From Gammaproteobacteria bacterium (GTDB lineage Bacteria > Pseudomonadota > Gammaproteobacteria > Nitrococcales > Nitrococcaceae), in assembly GCA_018334525.1 (NCBI GenBank), contig JAGXLT010000071.1, positions 1 to 5,843 on the forward strand: DNA of 5,843 nt, written 5' to 3'. Made by a program: the position numbers and the translations under genes. The notes below the pieces were generated by a model. The model saw only the letters and a list, made by a program, of their open reading frames with translations, had not been told where the DNA came from and did no database searches. Positions 5,265-5,843 of the stretch are shown here, one piece after another (within the stretch, counting starts at the first letter, position 1; the number at the start of each line of letters is the position of its first letter).

Positions 5265-5843
5265 TGCGCCGGCTGCTGCTCATGGTGGTCGTTCTCGTTG
5301 GCAGTGTCGCAGCGGCATTGTGGTTTGATCGTCAGAATGGTTTTGTGCTGATTCGACTGGGTGAGCTGACCGTACAGGCAAGTCTGTTTATTGCCGTTTT
5401 AGGACTGGCAGTGATCTGGGCGGCCGTTACGCTTTTGCTGTGGATTATACGAGGTCTATCGCGCACACCTTCGGGCCTTAAGCAGCGGTGGGAAGTGCGA
5501 AAACGCGTGCGCTCACGTGAGCATTTGGTTGATGCATTAATTGAGCTGGCTGAAGGGCGCTATGGCGATGCCCGCCGGCATTTATCCGGTACAGCAGACA
5601 CGTCTGAATTGCCGCTGTTCAGTCATTTGCTCTCGGCAGTGGCGGCACAGCGGGAGAGCGATTGGCAGGGGCGTGATGAATCATTGGCCCTTGCCGATCA
5701 GGCCGAGCCGCGTGCACGCGTGGCCGTGGGGCTATTGCAGGCCCAGCTGCAGGCCGAGGTCAGGCAATGGGAAGAAGCCATCGCAACGTTAGGTTGGTTG
5801 CGCCAGCAGGCGCCACGCAATCATCGTGTGCTAACGCTTTATG
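5264..5843 (+). CDS. hemY: HemY-like inner-membrane TPR protein, N-terminal part (runs off the right edge)
   Basis: This is the proteobacterial HemY of the hemCDXY cluster, not the Bacillus protoporphyrinogen oxidase of the same name. The 193 visible residues match the HemY N-terminal domain: a membrane helix at 4-20, an FVLIRLGELTVQAS segment (27-40, like the GYVLI segment of E. coli HemY), a second helix at 41-62, then a basic stretch (KQRWEVRKRVRSRE, 73-86). TPR-like helices follow, with ALIELAEGRYGDARRHL at 91-107. The full family protein is about 400 residues, so roughly half is present. Its function is not settled; it is a membrane protein genetically tied to heme synthesis. Two adjacent in-frame ATGs (5261 and 5264) compete; AGGAG at 5252-5256 is four bases from the first and seven from the second, so I prefer 5264. 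Either overlaps the hemX stop, implying coupled translation. Confidence 0.92.
   Translation, partial: MRRLLLMVVVLVGSVAAALWFDRQNGFVLIRLGELTVQASLFIAVLGLAVIWAAVTLLLWIIRGLSRTPSGLKQRWEVRKRVRSREHLVDALIELAEGRYGDARRHLSGTADTSELPLFSHLLSAVAAQRESDWQGRDESLALADQAEPRARVAVGLLQAQLQAEVRQWEEAIATLGWLRQQAPRNHRVLTLY

Overview
The window is about 57% GC by eye and is gene-dense. It carries the argH / algR-hemC-hemD-hemX-hemY neighbourhood known from Pseudomonas and related Gammaproteobacteria, so the source is most likely a gammaproteobacterial chromosome. I cannot name a genus. Nothing here suggests phage, plasmid, transposon, CRISPR, rRNA or tRNA.

Left part (1-1554, minus strand): a secreted seven-bladed beta-propeller protein of the virginiamycin B lyase (Vgb)-like family is followed, 13 bases downstream, by the first 190 codons of argH (argininosuccinate lyase, last step of arginine synthesis). 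argH runs off the left edge.

Middle (1555-1678): a 124-base divergent intergenic region holds a 6+6 inverted repeat, a possible hairpin, and a strong ribosome binding site for the next gene.

Right part (1679-5843, plus strand): an AlgR-like LytTR regulator is followed by hemC, hemD, hemX and the start of hemY. The four hem genes are tightly packed (4-base gap, 4-base overlap, 1-base overlap) and read as one translationally coupled unit. HemC and HemD make the linear tetrapyrrole and then close it to uroporphyrinogen III. HemX and HemY are inner-membrane proteins that travel with them. A 70-base gap separates algR from hemC.

The most interesting point is the regulator. Its LytTR DNA-binding domain is close to AlgR, but the receiver domain has lost the acidic pocket, the phospho-acceptor aspartate, the switch Thr/Ser and the conserved lysine. 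The partner kinase gene (algZ/fimS), which in Pseudomonas sits between argH and algR, is also absent; the Vgb-like gene occupies that place on the other strand. Loss of the kinase and loss of the phosphorylation chemistry agree with each other and point to a phosphorylation-independent AlgR next to heme synthesis genes. A second point is an extended -10-like element placed so that argH could be transcribed without a leader.
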